From a bacterium (lineage in GTDB: Bacteria; Patescibacteria; Dojkabacteria; JAKAPS01; JAJZLI01), in contig JAJZWL010000004.1 in assembly GCA_021846685.1 (NCBI GenBank), positions 12,014-76,013 of the forward strand: a stretch of 64,000 bases of DNA. The letters are read 5' to 3'. Both the position numbers and the translations under genes were made by a program. Below are positions 34,385 to 43,007 of this stretch, one piece after another (position 1 is the stretch's first letter; each line of letters begins with the position of its first letter). Below the pieces are notes generated by a model. That model did no database searches. It saw nothing but the letters and a program-made list of their open reading frames with translations, and was not told the origin of the DNA.

Positions 34385-36676
34385 ATGTTTAAAAATTTCA
34401 AATTAAAATATGGTCATTTAATAATAACTGTATTCGTAACGTTAAATATAATTTTTTTAGCTATTGTAGCTTCAAGTCCCTTTTTTGCAAACAAGTCAAA
34501 TGTGCAATTGCATGCAGCTCCTGTATGTAATTTAAGTGGGAATCATGCATATTTTGCATCAGTTGCTGTTGTAGTAAAGTCATCTAATCCATCAGTAGCT
34601 TTACCTGCGAATATGGGTTTATCTCTTAAGACAGGTCAATGTACTAATGGTTGGGATAATGGTCTTCCTTGGGCATCAGGTTATAATAATAATTATCAAG
34701 ATCCTTTTCTATATGCTCCTCAAATAGCTTCAGGTCCAGTTTCTCCTGAACAGATTAGTGCATATCATTCTAGAACTGGAAATGCTCCTATAACTTATCA
34801 ACAGATTAATTCAATAAATGTTGGTGGTAGTGGTCCAAATGGAACTACTACTCCTTATAACTGTTCATCTATTACAGCTTGTTCTCATGTGGGTGGAAAT
34901 ATAACTAGAATTGAAACTGGCTCCAGTCAGGTAACTTTGAAATATTATCAAATTATTGATTGTGCATTTTCTCCAGTAACATATAGTCTTGCAGGACTTC
35001 CTCAAGGATGGTCTGCTAATCCTAGTACTAATACTGTAAATGTAGTCAATGGTACATCTTTACCAACTTATACAATAACTGTTACTCCACCAACACCTAC
35101 AATTAGTGTTGCTCTGAACTGTAATGGTGCTCAATGGTCTACTTCAAATACAAATTCTAATGCAGCTATTACAGGGACTATAGTAAATACACAAAATAAT
35201 CAAGTAGTAGCAAATATCAATACTCAAACAAACCCTGATTCTGGTTTTGTATCAAGTCTTTTGACCAGTAATCAAAATTATATAGCATCAATGCAAGTGA
35301 CTGATAACGGGGCATCGGATACTGCTAAGTCGACTCCTTTCAATTTTTATAGTTGTGCTAATCATACTCCGGTATTGACAGTAGCTTTGTCTTGTCAAGG
35401 TGTTTCATGGAATACGTCCAATGTATCTTCTCCTACTGTTTCTGGAAATATATTAAATTCTCAAAATCAGGTAGTTGCAAGTATTAATACTCAAAATCAA
35501 GCAAATGGTTCAAGTAATTCTTTTGTAAATGGATTAGAGTATGGTCAAACAGGTGCTAGTTATACTGCACAAATGACTGTGGCAAGTGAAGGTCAATCAA
35601 CAAAGGCTACATCTAATAGTGTTATATATTCAAATTGTCTAAGTTTTAAACCTACTTTATCTGTATCTTTGAGTTGTAATGGAGCTACTTGGGAAGGAAC
35701 AAATCTTAACGGAGGAAGTACTTTAACTGGGAATGTAACAGATACAACAACTAATCAAAGTGTATATACTATTCCTCAGGAAAGTATAGGTTCTTATAAA
35801 TCTCAATTTAATGGTTCTGAAAATTCATTTGTATCAGGTTTGGTAAATAGTCAAAATAGTTATACAGCATTAATAACACTTACTAATAATGGAAGCGTTG
35901 TTTCTCAAAAATCTTCAGCTGTAAGTTTTTATAACTGTGTAACTCATATGAAAACTCCAGTACTTAATACTGTTACTCTAAGTTGTATTACAAATTCTAG
36001 TAATTTAGGAATTAATTGGACTTATGATAATACAACTACAAATAGTACTGATTTATTCTATGGATCAATAGAAGATGCTTCAACTAATAATAATGTTGTT
36101 GCTACATTCTCTTCTCCTTTAACAACAGGTTATACCTGGAATGGAGCTAATACAAAGGATTCTTATATAATTGTAGGTTATATAAAAGGTGTAAATGGAC
36201 AAAGTAATAATATAACTTCTTCTTCCTCTAGTGTTTCAGATTGTCTTACACCTCAAGTTCCAGTAATGTCATCGATCTCACTTGCTTGTGAAAATAATAC
36301 TACAAACAATTTAACTATCGCATGGCAGGCTAATAATGTAACTAGTTCAGATAGTTTTAATGGGGTTATAACTGATACAACTACTGGTCAACAAGTATAT
36401 GATATCCCTAATACTCCAGCACAATTAGGTGAATATATTTGGCAAGGTGCTAATGGTAAAGATAGTTATACAATTACAGGTTGGTTAGTTAACTCTTCTG
36501 GACAAAAATTCAATGTAACTACAAGTGTTGCAGTTTCAAGCAATTGTATTCCCCAGAAAGCAGTAGCTCCTATAGTACAAACTTTACCTCAAACTTCAGG
36601 AGGTGCTCCTATAAATGTATTTGTAGTAGCTGGATTGATAATACTATCAATTGGTGTATCTGTAATGATATTCTAA
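34385..36676 (+). CDS. Surface protein with five Cys-bracketed repeats and LPxTG-like tail
   Basis: A 763-residue secreted protein. It has a signal/anchor helix at about residues 13-34 and a unique N-terminal region with several Cys (to about 235). Five repeats of roughly 95-100 residues follow (starting near 236, 329, 422, 523 and 624). Each opens with a strand like SLSCNGATW and closes with a Cys such as FYNC, so each repeat can form its own disulfide. The tail has LPQTSGG, a hydrophobic helix and no basic residues after it, resembling a sortase signal or a C-terminal anchor. It is rich in Asn, Ser and Thr. A perfect terminator follows. It is probably an abundant cell-surface or S-layer-like protein. 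Confidence 0.75.
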   Translation: MFKNFKLKYGHLIITVFVTLNIIFLAIVASSPFFANKSNVQLHAAPVCNLSGNHAYFASVAVVVKSSNPSVALPANMGLSLKTGQCTNGWDNGLPWASGYNNNYQDPFLYAPQIASGPVSPEQISAYHSRTGNAPITYQQINSINVGGSGPNGTTTPYNCSSITACSHVGGNITRIETGSSQVTLKYYQIIDCAFSPVTYSLAGLPQGWSANPSTNTVNVVNGTSLPTYTITVTPPTPTISVALNCNGAQWSTSNTNSNAAITGTIVNTQNNQVVANINTQTNPDSGFVSSLLTSNQNYIASMQVTDNGASDTAKSTPFNFYSCANHTPVLTVALSCQGVSWNTSNVSSPTVSGNILNSQNQVVASINTQNQANGSSNSFVNGLEYGQTGASYTAQMTVASEGQSTKATSNSVIYSNCLSFKPTLSVSLSCNGATWEGTNLNGGSTLTGNVTDTTTNQSVYTIPQESIGSYKSQFNGSENSFVSGLVNSQNSYTALITLTNNGSVVSQKSSAVSFYNCVTHMKTPVLNTVTLSCITNSSNLGINWTYDNTTTNSTDLFYGSIEDASTNNNVVATFSSPLTTGYTWNGANTKDSYIIVGYIKGVNGQSNNITSSSSSVSDCLTPQVPVMSSISLACENNTTNNLTIAWQANNVTSSDSFNGVITDTTTGQQVYDIPNTPAQLGEYIWQGANGKDSYTITGWLVNSSGQKFNVTTSVAVSSNCIPQKAVAPIVQTLPQTSGGAPINVFVVAGLIILSIGVSVMIF

Positions 36677-36698
36677 TAAGCATTATTATTAAATAATT

Positions 36699-36728
36699 AA
36701 AAGGGAAGGTTATTATGCCTTCCCTTTT
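36699..36728 (+). terminator. Rho-independent terminator of the surface protein gene
   Basis: AAAAGGGAAGG and CCTTCCCTTTT form a perfect 11-bp stem around an 8-nt loop, with the T-rich arm acting as the U-tract. It lies 23 nt after the stop codon at 36676. Confidence 0.9.
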
Positions 36729-36769
36729 CTGTACTTGATCAAATATATAAAAAGATATATTATATTTAT

Positions 36770-37297
36770 ATGAAGTCAAAGGTTTTATTCATAATTTTAT
36801 TCTCTTTAATAATAATTGGTGTATTGTATGTTACTACAATATATGCCCAAGAATTACAGACTGTAGGTAATAAAAATGCTAATACATATGTTAAAAATAT
36901 TGTTCCTCAAGACAATAGTGTAATCATTCCATATTCAAAATTTAATGGTACATTTGGGCCTAGTCAATCTTTTAGTTTTGATTATCCATCTGGATGGAAG
37001 TCTATTAACGTAAATGAAATGACTAATTCTGAAATTGCTTCATTTGGACTAAATAATTCTAGTATAACTGTTAATGTATATTTATCTTGTAATAATAATA
37101 CGAAAATTAAAGGCAAAAATATTACTATGAATGGATATCAAGGAATAGAAACTATTACTAATAAATCTATTGGTTTATATGGAAAAAATTTTAATGTAGT
37201 TTTGAATTCTAGTAATTCAGATAGAGTTCAAATCTTTGATCATATAGTAAAATCTCTTAATCTTTATAATAAATTTTCTGTTTCTTCTTGTGGCTGA
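36770..37297 (+). CDS. Exported PsbP/DUF1795-like protein
   Basis: A 175-residue protein with one N-terminal hydrophobic helix (residues 5-25) and a signal-peptidase-like site after IYA. The exported part contains FSFDYPSGWKSINV, the start of the PsbP/DUF1795 fold seen in small exported proteins, and ends with a Cys-Gly. A second Cys lies mid-chain, so one disulfide is possible. Function is unknown. It is transcribed alone between a terminator and tRNA-Gly. Confidence 0.6.
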   Translation: MKSKVLFIILFSLIIIGVLYVTTIYAQELQTVGNKNANTYVKNIVPQDNSVIIPYSKFNGTFGPSQSFSFDYPSGWKSINVNEMTNSEIASFGLNNSSITVNVYLSCNNNTKIKGKNITMNGYQGIETITNKSIGLYGKNFNVVLNSSNSDRVQIFDHIVKSLNLYNKFSVSSCG

Positions 37298-37337
37298 TTT
37301 TTTATAATTAAAAAAATTTGATATAATATATATTATC

Positions 37338-37410
37338 GCAGAAGTAACTCAGTTGGCAGAGTACTAGTTTTCCAAACTAGGTGTCGCGGGTTCGATCCCC
37401 GTCTTCTGCT
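37338..37410 (+). tRNA. tRNA-Gly (anticodon TCC)
   Basis: A 73-nt cloverleaf with acceptor stem GCAGAAG/CTTCTGC, a D-arm with AGTTGGCAGAG, an anticodon stem CTAGT/ACTAG with loop TTTCCAA giving TCC, and a T-arm with GGTTCGATCC. No CCA is encoded. It is followed 16 nt later by the tldD start, with a TATAAT-like box in between. Confidence 0.97.
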
Positions 37411-37426
37411 AATCTTATAATTAAAT

Positions 37427-38887
37427 ATGTATTTTAATAAAGTTCAATATAGAAAATATGCACAATTATTTTTGCAGTCTATCAAGGCTCAAAAAGTAGA
37501 TTTTTGTGAGATACGATTTCAGGAAAATTTAATAGAAGATATTTCTTTTAAAAATTTAAATATAGAGAATATATATAATATAGATAGGAGAGGAGTCTCA
37601 ATAAGGGTTTTGTATAATGGAAATTGGGGATTTTCAGCATCTAGTGATATAAGTCAAAAAACTATAGAAGATATTTTTAATGAAGCTTTTGGTATGGTCG
37701 AGCACCTTAGTGAAGGTACTGTTAAAATTACATCTGAAGAAGTTTATCAGGATGAAGATATACAGGAGGTTTTAATTAATCCTTTTGAAGTCCCTATTTC
37801 AGAAAAAATAGAATATATCTCTTCTATTCAAAATGATATTCTTAAAGAGAAAAATATAGATTTTGCAGATGCTTCATTAATACAGGTATATGAAAAAAAA
37901 CTTTATCTTAACTCTTCAGGTTCAGATATATATCAAGAAAGATGTAGGTTATTTCCATCTTTTATGATGTATAGAGTAAATCCTGAATTAACCACATTAA
38001 AATTTTATACTAGACCAGTTAGTGAAGGTTATGAATATTTTAAGAATTTTCCATTTAAAGAAGAAATATTAAGAGCCAATGAAAATATATATCAAAAATC
38101 TAAGGCTAAGGAAGTAATATCAGGAAAATATAATTTATTAATAGATCCTTCAAACTTATGGTTAACTATTCATGAATCTATAGGACATTCAACTGAAATG
38201 GATAGAGTGCTTCTGTATGAAGCTAATTATGCAGGTTCTTCATTTGCTTCTGTAGATGGGATAGGGGAGTTAGTATATGGGTCTGAAAAGGTTAATATTG
38301 TAGGAGACAGAACTCAAAAAAATGGACTTGCTAGTGTTAAATATGATGATGAAGGAGTAAAAACTTCTAAATTTGATATCATAAAAAATGGACTATTAGA
38401 AGATTTACAAACAAACAGAGAAATAGCAGCTTTCTCTGGAAGAGAAAATTCTAATGGATGTTCTTTTGCAAATTCATATTCCTCATTTCCTTTGCAAAGA
38501 ATGCCTAATGTATCTCTATTACCTAATCAAACTAAAGATCTTGGTTTTAAAGATATGTTGAATATTATGGGAGATGGGATATATATAAAAGGTGATGGAA
38601 GTTGGAGTATTGATATGCAGAGATATAATTTTCAATTTACAGGAGATCTTTTTTATGAAGTTAAAGCTGGTAAAATAGTAGGTATGGTTAAAGATCTTTC
38701 TTATCAGTCTAATACACAAGATTTTTGGAAAAGTTGTGTAGAAGTAGGAGGACAGAGCACTTATTCGTTAGAAGGTGCATTTAACTGCGGAAAAGGGCAA
38801 CCTTCTCAAGTGGCACCAGTATCTCATGGAGCTCCAGTATCTCTATTTAAAGATATTAAGGTTTTAAATACAAAAAATGAAAATTAA
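37427..38887 (+). CDS. tldD: Metalloprotease TldD
   Basis: A 486-residue TldD, the active half of the TldD/TldE protease, which degrades unfolded peptides and matures some peptide antibiotics. The zinc motif HESIGH (residues 249-254) with downstream glycine-rich strands is intact. The start is supported by a TATAAT box immediately before the ATG and by the N-terminal length. It overlaps the partner gene by 11 nt. Confidence 0.92.
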   Translation: MYFNKVQYRKYAQLFLQSIKAQKVDFCEIRFQENLIEDISFKNLNIENIYNIDRRGVSIRVLYNGNWGFSASSDISQKTIEDIFNEAFGMVEHLSEGTVKITSEEVYQDEDIQEVLINPFEVPISEKIEYISSIQNDILKEKNIDFADASLIQVYEKKLYLNSSGSDIYQERCRLFPSFMMYRVNPELTTLKFYTRPVSEGYEYFKNFPFKEEILRANENIYQKSKAKEVISGKYNLLIDPSNLWLTIHESIGHSTEMDRVLLYEANYAGSSFASVDGIGELVYGSEKVNIVGDRTQKNGLASVKYDDEGVKTSKFDIIKNGLLEDLQTNREIAAFSGRENSNGCSFANSYSSFPLQRMPNVSLLPNQTKDLGFKDMLNIMGDGIYIKGDGSWSIDMQRYNFQFTGDLFYEVKAGKIVGMVKDLSYQSNTQDFWKSCVEVGGQSTYSLEGAFNCGKGQPSQVAPVSHGAPVSLFKDIKVLNTKNEN

Positions 38888-40217
38888 TAAACTAAAACAA
38901 ATAATAAATGATAATATAGATTCTAAAGAATATTATGTAGTAATGCATGAAACTAGTGAGTATAATATTAGATTTTCTAACAATAGAGTAATCTCAAATA
39001 GAATATTAAAAGCTTCTAGTATAGAAATTATAACTATTATTGATAAAAAAACAGGTATAGCAACTACAGATGATTTGTCTGAACAATCAATCATTAATTG
39101 TATTAAGAAATCACATAATATTGCTCTTCAATCTGAAGTTAATTCAGAATATATGCCTTTAATAGAAAATGAGCAGTATGATGATAGTGATAATACGAAA
39201 ATAGATTTTAAAAAAGATGTTTCAGATATAGAAACCTTCCTTTATTCCGTATTTAATAAAGATCCAGAATTAAGAATATTTGGATTTATAACAGGAGAAA
39301 TTTCAAATATATCTGTATTTAATTCTAGTAAATTATTTAAAAGAACTACTTTGCCTAGATTCTCTTACTCTATGAATATTAAAAATGAGAAACTCACTCG
39401 ATCTGTTTGGAGAGGAGCTGTTTCTTCTGTAAATAATATTCAAATTTTAAAAGATTTATATGAGGAACTTTTAAAAGATTATTCATATACTTCAATAAGG
39501 AAAAAAGTAGATGCAGGAAGATATAATGTTGTACTTTCTCCATCTGCGTTGGGAGATCTACTTTTATATATGTTATTTTTTCTTTCTGCAGTAGATGCTG
39601 ATGATAAAAAATCACCATTTACAGGATTACTTGGAACTAAGGTTTTTCCTGATAATATTAATCTTTATACAGACCCTAATACTGAATATATAAAATCATT
39701 ACCTTTTCTAGTCGCTAATTTCTCAGATGTAAACCCTATATTTGATATAGGTGCATCTCTAAGTAAAAAAAGTATTATAGAGAAAGGTATCTTAAAAGGA
39801 TTAATATCTACTAGATACTATGATAATAAAATGAATTATAAAAATAATATTTTCCCTGTATCAAACTTAATATTGGAAGGTTCTGATATTGAGTATAATG
39901 ATTTTATTAAAAATATAGATAATGCCATATATATTAATAATTTATGGTATATAAGAGGAGTAGATCCTATTACAGGTCTTTTGACAGGGGTTACTAGAGA
40001 TGGGGTATATAAGATAGAGCATGGTAAAATTGTGTATAGTATGAATAATTTTAGGTTTAATCAGTCTCCTTTAAAAGTTTTGGCAAATATAGAAGCAATG
40101 TCAATGTCGTATCTTTCTTGTCCTCGAGAATTTGGAGACAGTATAGTATCTAACGTTATTTGTCCATATACCCTTGTCAAAGATTTCAATTTGTCCTCTG
40201 TATCAAAAGCTATTTGA
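38877..40217 (+). CDS. pmbA: TldE/PmbA, partner subunit of TldD
   Basis: A 446-residue homologue of TldD without the zinc motif, as expected for the non-catalytic TldE/PmbA subunit. It retains the family pattern: NRVISNRILKASSIEI, GRYNVVLSPSALGDLL, the LPFLVANFSDVNPIFD region and the glycine-rich LWYIRGVDPITGLLTGVTRDG near the end. Overlap with tldD implies stoichiometric co-expression. Confidence 0.9.
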   Translation: MKINKLKQIINDNIDSKEYYVVMHETSEYNIRFSNNRVISNRILKASSIEIITIIDKKTGIATTDDLSEQSIINCIKKSHNIALQSEVNSEYMPLIENEQYDDSDNTKIDFKKDVSDIETFLYSVFNKDPELRIFGFITGEISNISVFNSSKLFKRTTLPRFSYSMNIKNEKLTRSVWRGAVSSVNNIQILKDLYEELLKDYSYTSIRKKVDAGRYNVVLSPSALGDLLLYMLFFLSAVDADDKKSPFTGLLGTKVFPDNINLYTDPNTEYIKSLPFLVANFSDVNPIFDIGASLSKKSIIEKGILKGLISTRYYDNKMNYKNNIFPVSNLILEGSDIEYNDFIKNIDNAIYINNLWYIRGVDPITGLLTGVTRDGVYKIEHGKIVYSMNNFRFNQSPLKVLANIEAMSMSYLSCPREFGDSIVSNVICPYTLVKDFNLSSVSKAI

Positions 40218-40252
40218 TTTTTGTTGTAAAACTATATAATATATATACATAT

Positions 40253-41017
40253 ATGAACTTTTTGAATAATTCTGATAAACTTTCGTCTTATACTTCAAAC
40301 CTAAAGAAAGATAACGCAACAAATTCTAAAGGTTTTAATAGAAACTTTGTTTATTTTTTTATATCCTTATTTACTATTGTTATAGTATTTTCTTTCTTTA
40401 TATTTAAAAAACCTCTCACTATAATTTCAGATGCAGCTAGTAATACATTCTCTCAAAAGTTAGTTATGGCTGAAAATGTAACAACTATTAAAAATAATAG
40501 TCAAGCTAATCTTGATAGAATTGCAGGTGTGAAATTAATGAATCCTAAAATTGATCATGCTAGGATTTTGGCAGCTGTTATACCTTCAAAAAATGCTGAA
40601 ATCACTGGGAATATTAGCTCTACTTCAAATGCTAATGTATTAGTTTTGACTAATTTTCTGGTCTCTCATGGATCTCCTATGGCACCATATGCTGCTGATT
40701 TCATTAAATATGGAGATCTATATGGTGTAAATTGGAGAACTTTAGTGGGGATATCTGGTGTAGAGTCAGGATTTGGTAGAGTAATTCCTGAAAGTAATTC
40801 TGGTGCATTATCATATAATGCTTGGGGATGGACTGGAGGGGGAAGTGAATTTAGTGGATTTTCAGGGTTTTCTTCATGGCCTAATGCAATACAATCAATT
40901 GCTCGCGGAATATCATCTGCTTATGGAAATGAATCTCCTTATATTATGCAACCAGCATATGATCCCCCTAATCCATCATGGGCCCCAAATGTTCAAAGTT
41001 ATATTAATCAACTATAA
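40253..41017 (+). CDS. Membrane-anchored lysozyme/glucosaminidase-like protein
   Basis: A 254-residue protein with a cytoplasmic start, one membrane helix (about residues 33-52) and an extracellular domain. The motif YGDLYGVNWRTLVGISGVESGFGR, of which the final GVESGFGR holds the likely catalytic Glu, followed by NAWGW and a WPNAIQSIARGIS segment, matches the soluble lytic transglycosylase/lysozyme-like fold often used in cell-wall remodelling. The ATG at 40253 follows a TATAAT box (40235-40240). A start 31 codons upstream would lie inside the tldE gene. Confidence 0.75.
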   Translation: MNFLNNSDKLSSYTSNLKKDNATNSKGFNRNFVYFFISLFTIVIVFSFFIFKKPLTIISDAASNTFSQKLVMAENVTTIKNNSQANLDRIAGVKLMNPKIDHARILAAVIPSKNAEITGNISSTSNANVLVLTNFLVSHGSPMAPYAADFIKYGDLYGVNWRTLVGISGVESGFGRVIPESNSGALSYNAWGWTGGGSEFSGFSGFSSWPNAIQSIARGISSAYGNESPYIMQPAYDPPNPSWAPNVQSYINQL

Positions 41018-41052
41018 ATTTTTATTAACGTAATATATATAATTTCCCCCAA

Positions 41053-41089
41053 ATAGCATTGTCAGTATTGACAATGCTATAGGTTTTTT
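41053..41089 (+). terminator. Rho-independent terminator
   Basis: ATAGCATTGTCA and TGACAATGCTAT make a perfect 12-bp stem with loop GTAT, followed by AGG and a run of six T. It ends the tldD-tldE-lysozyme region 36 nt after the last stop. Confidence 0.92.
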
Positions 41090-41139
41090 GCTATTATATC
41101 TTTTTTAGCAAGTTTAGGTCAAATTGGATTTATGTTATT

Positions 41140-41586
41140 ATGACAGAAACTGATATAGGTGAAAAAGAATCTTTTACTGATATTTCGTCAGAGTTATTTG
41201 ATTTTTCAAAGAAAGTAATAAGTAAACATTCTGCAACTGTAGTAAGTGAATTTGGCATTGAATCTTTAGATTTACATTATAATACTGATCCTGAAAATTC
41301 AGAAGGGATACTCCTCTCATTAATAAATGATAATAATCTATCTATTTCCCTATATAGTAGGGAAGACTTGGATGGTGCTATTAGAGACAGAAATCATCAA
41401 TATAATTTAACTAGAGATACTAAAAGTTTAAAAATAAAAATAGAAAGTGAAGTATTAGGATATAATATTAGTACTTGTGGTAATTGTGAAAGAGTTAGGG
41501 AATTTATTGAGCTTAATACAGATGACGTTTTTAAAATACTTCAATTAATAAAGATATATTCTTGTTTTTCCGATTTAAATGCTTAA
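41140..41586 (+). CDS. Hypothetical acidic cytosolic protein, 148 aa
   Basis: A 148-residue acidic protein with no signal or membrane segment. It contains four cysteines, three in a short stretch with STCGNCERV, which could bind a metal. No family is recognised. It starts after a strong terminator, with an AT-rich -10-like TATGTT just before the ATG, and overlaps the next gene by 8 nt, so the two products probably act together. Confidence 0.6.
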   Translation: MTETDIGEKESFTDISSELFDFSKKVISKHSATVVSEFGIESLDLHYNTDPENSEGILLSLINDNNLSISLYSREDLDGAIRDRNHQYNLTRDTKSLKIKIESEVLGYNISTCGNCERVREFIELNTDDVFKILQLIKIYSCFSDLNA

Positions 41587-42013
41587 AATTATGGAAGAAT
41601 ATCAAGGACTTAAAAATGGAAATTTTCCTGATATTCTAAAAAAATTATCTTTATTAAGATTAATAGTAATGAATCATGAACCAAGAGATTTAGATTCATA
41701 TTTTAAAAAACCCGGTTTGGATAGTTATTTAAAGCTTGATTATAATGGACTTGATGAAGATGATACAGTTAGTATTTCTTTATTATTTTCTAAAGAGGGT
41801 AATATTGTTATAAGTGAAAAAAAGAAACCAAATAATCCTCATTTCTCTGAAATATCTAATAATTATTATATTAGTAGTAATAATGATATAACCACTATAT
41901 ATCATGAAGTTTCTGAAGATGGTATTGATTATAACCCAACTTATGTAGAATTCAGAGAATTATTAATTCTTTTGGAAAAAATAGAATCTCATCAAGATAT
42001 TATTAATTTATAG
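41579..42013 (+). CDS. Hypothetical acidic cytosolic protein, 144 aa
   Basis: A 144-residue acidic protein, translationally coupled to the preceding gene. Like its neighbour it has a central beta-rich stretch (here TVSISLLFSKEGNIVI; there ILLSLINDNNLSISLY) followed by a C-terminal helix ending near the terminus. The two may therefore be distant paralogues, though the cysteines are absent here. Function unknown. The second in-frame ATG (codon 5) is an alternative start. Confidence 0.55.
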   Translation: MLKIMEEYQGLKNGNFPDILKKLSLLRLIVMNHEPRDLDSYFKKPGLDSYLKLDYNGLDEDDTVSISLLFSKEGNIVISEKKKPNNPHFSEISNNYYISSNNDITTIYHEVSEDGIDYNPTYVEFRELLILLEKIESHQDIINL

Positions 42014-42088
42014 ATTTGAATTCATAATATTATATTAAGTGAGTATTGTTGATAAGGTGTAAATTAGTTATAATAAGTAAGTTTTAAT

Positions 42089-42172
42089 GCCTGGGTGGTG
42101 AAATGGTAGACACGCTAGCCTTAGGAGCTAGTGCTAATTCTTAGCATGAAGGTTCAAGTCCTTTCCCAGGCA
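42089..42172 (+). tRNA. tRNA-Leu (anticodon TAG)
   Basis: An 84-nt class II tRNA with acceptor stem GCCTGGG/CCCAGGC, anticodon stem CTAGC/GCTAG with loop CTTAGGA giving TAG, a long variable arm (TGCTAA-TTC-TTAGCA) and T-arm GGTTCAAGTCC. No CCA is encoded. Its 3' end is 1 nt from the stop codon of the convergent pgi gene. Confidence 0.97.
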
Positions 42173-42173
42173 A

Positions 42174-43007
42174 TTATGCAAATTGTTCCCAATTTATGGA
42201 ATCAGGATCATTTATCCAAGAATAATTCTTGGGATTATTAATGAAATTTAAATAGCTAGATCCTTTTTTATTATCCATTATATTATTATATGACCACTTC
42301 TTTTGTTTTTTTATTTTAGGAACATTCTTATAATTGGGATTTTGCACAAATACCTGCTTGGCATTCTTTTTAATTATGTAATATGAAGCTCCTTTATAGT
42401 CATAAATTCCTTTATATATAGTTTTTGCTTTTGCTGATATTAAAGTAGAAAATACTAATGCTGTAGATTTTTGATTTATTATTGTATGACCATAATAAGG
42501 AGGTACTATAAAAAGATCTCCAGGTTTAAGTTTAAATAAAGATACTTCTGTAATGTTTCCGAAGTCTAATACATCTGCAATTGTTTTAACCCCCGGCTTA
42601 TCTGATACTAATCTTTCAGGTTTTTGCAATAAAATTATAGCGTTTCCATGTAGTATCTCTATTACTTCAGGAGCTGCATGATTAGTTCCTTCTAATATCT
42701 CATGATAATGACCATAAGTTTTCATAAACTCTATTCCTGCTAAATTCCCAGACATTATAGTTATATCATGTCTAATATTTTCATTTTTAAAAATAGATGC
42801 ATGTTCATTTTTACATAAGTGAAAATATTCTGTGTAAAAAAGTTTTGGATAAACAAGCTGGTCATTTAGAATAACACTTCTCATCTGATTTAATTCTCTA
42901 TCTATAATTTTTGATATAGATATATCTTCATTTATCGAGAGTAGTTTATTCTCATTTTCACTACATTGTATTTTTACTCCATTAATTGTTTTTAAGTGTA
43001 TTATCAT
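42174..43007 (-). CDS. Cupin-type glucose-6-phosphate isomerase
   Basis: A 277-residue protein with the archaeal-type phosphoglucose isomerase cupin (PF06560): metal ligands in TYGHYHEI, a downstream Glu in PEVIEILHGNA, and the last His in PPYYGHTIIN. It interconverts glucose 6-phosphate and fructose 6-phosphate and is unrelated to the common bacterial Pgi. About 60 C-terminal residues after the cupin are unassigned. It overlaps the AI-2E transporter gene by 26 nt. Confidence 0.85.
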   Translation of the reverse strand: MIIHLKTINGVKIQCSENENKLLSINEDISISKIIDRELNQMRSVILNDQLVYPKLFYTEYFHLCKNEHASIFKNENIRHDITIMSGNLAGIEFMKTYGHYHEILEGTNHAAPEVIEILHGNAIILLQKPERLVSDKPGVKTIADVLDFGNITEVSLFKLKPGDLFIVPPYYGHTIINQKSTALVFSTLISAKAKTIYKGIYDYKGASYYIIKKNAKQVFVQNPNYKNVPKIKKQKKWSYNNIMDNKKGSSYLNFINNPKNYSWINDPDSINWEQFA

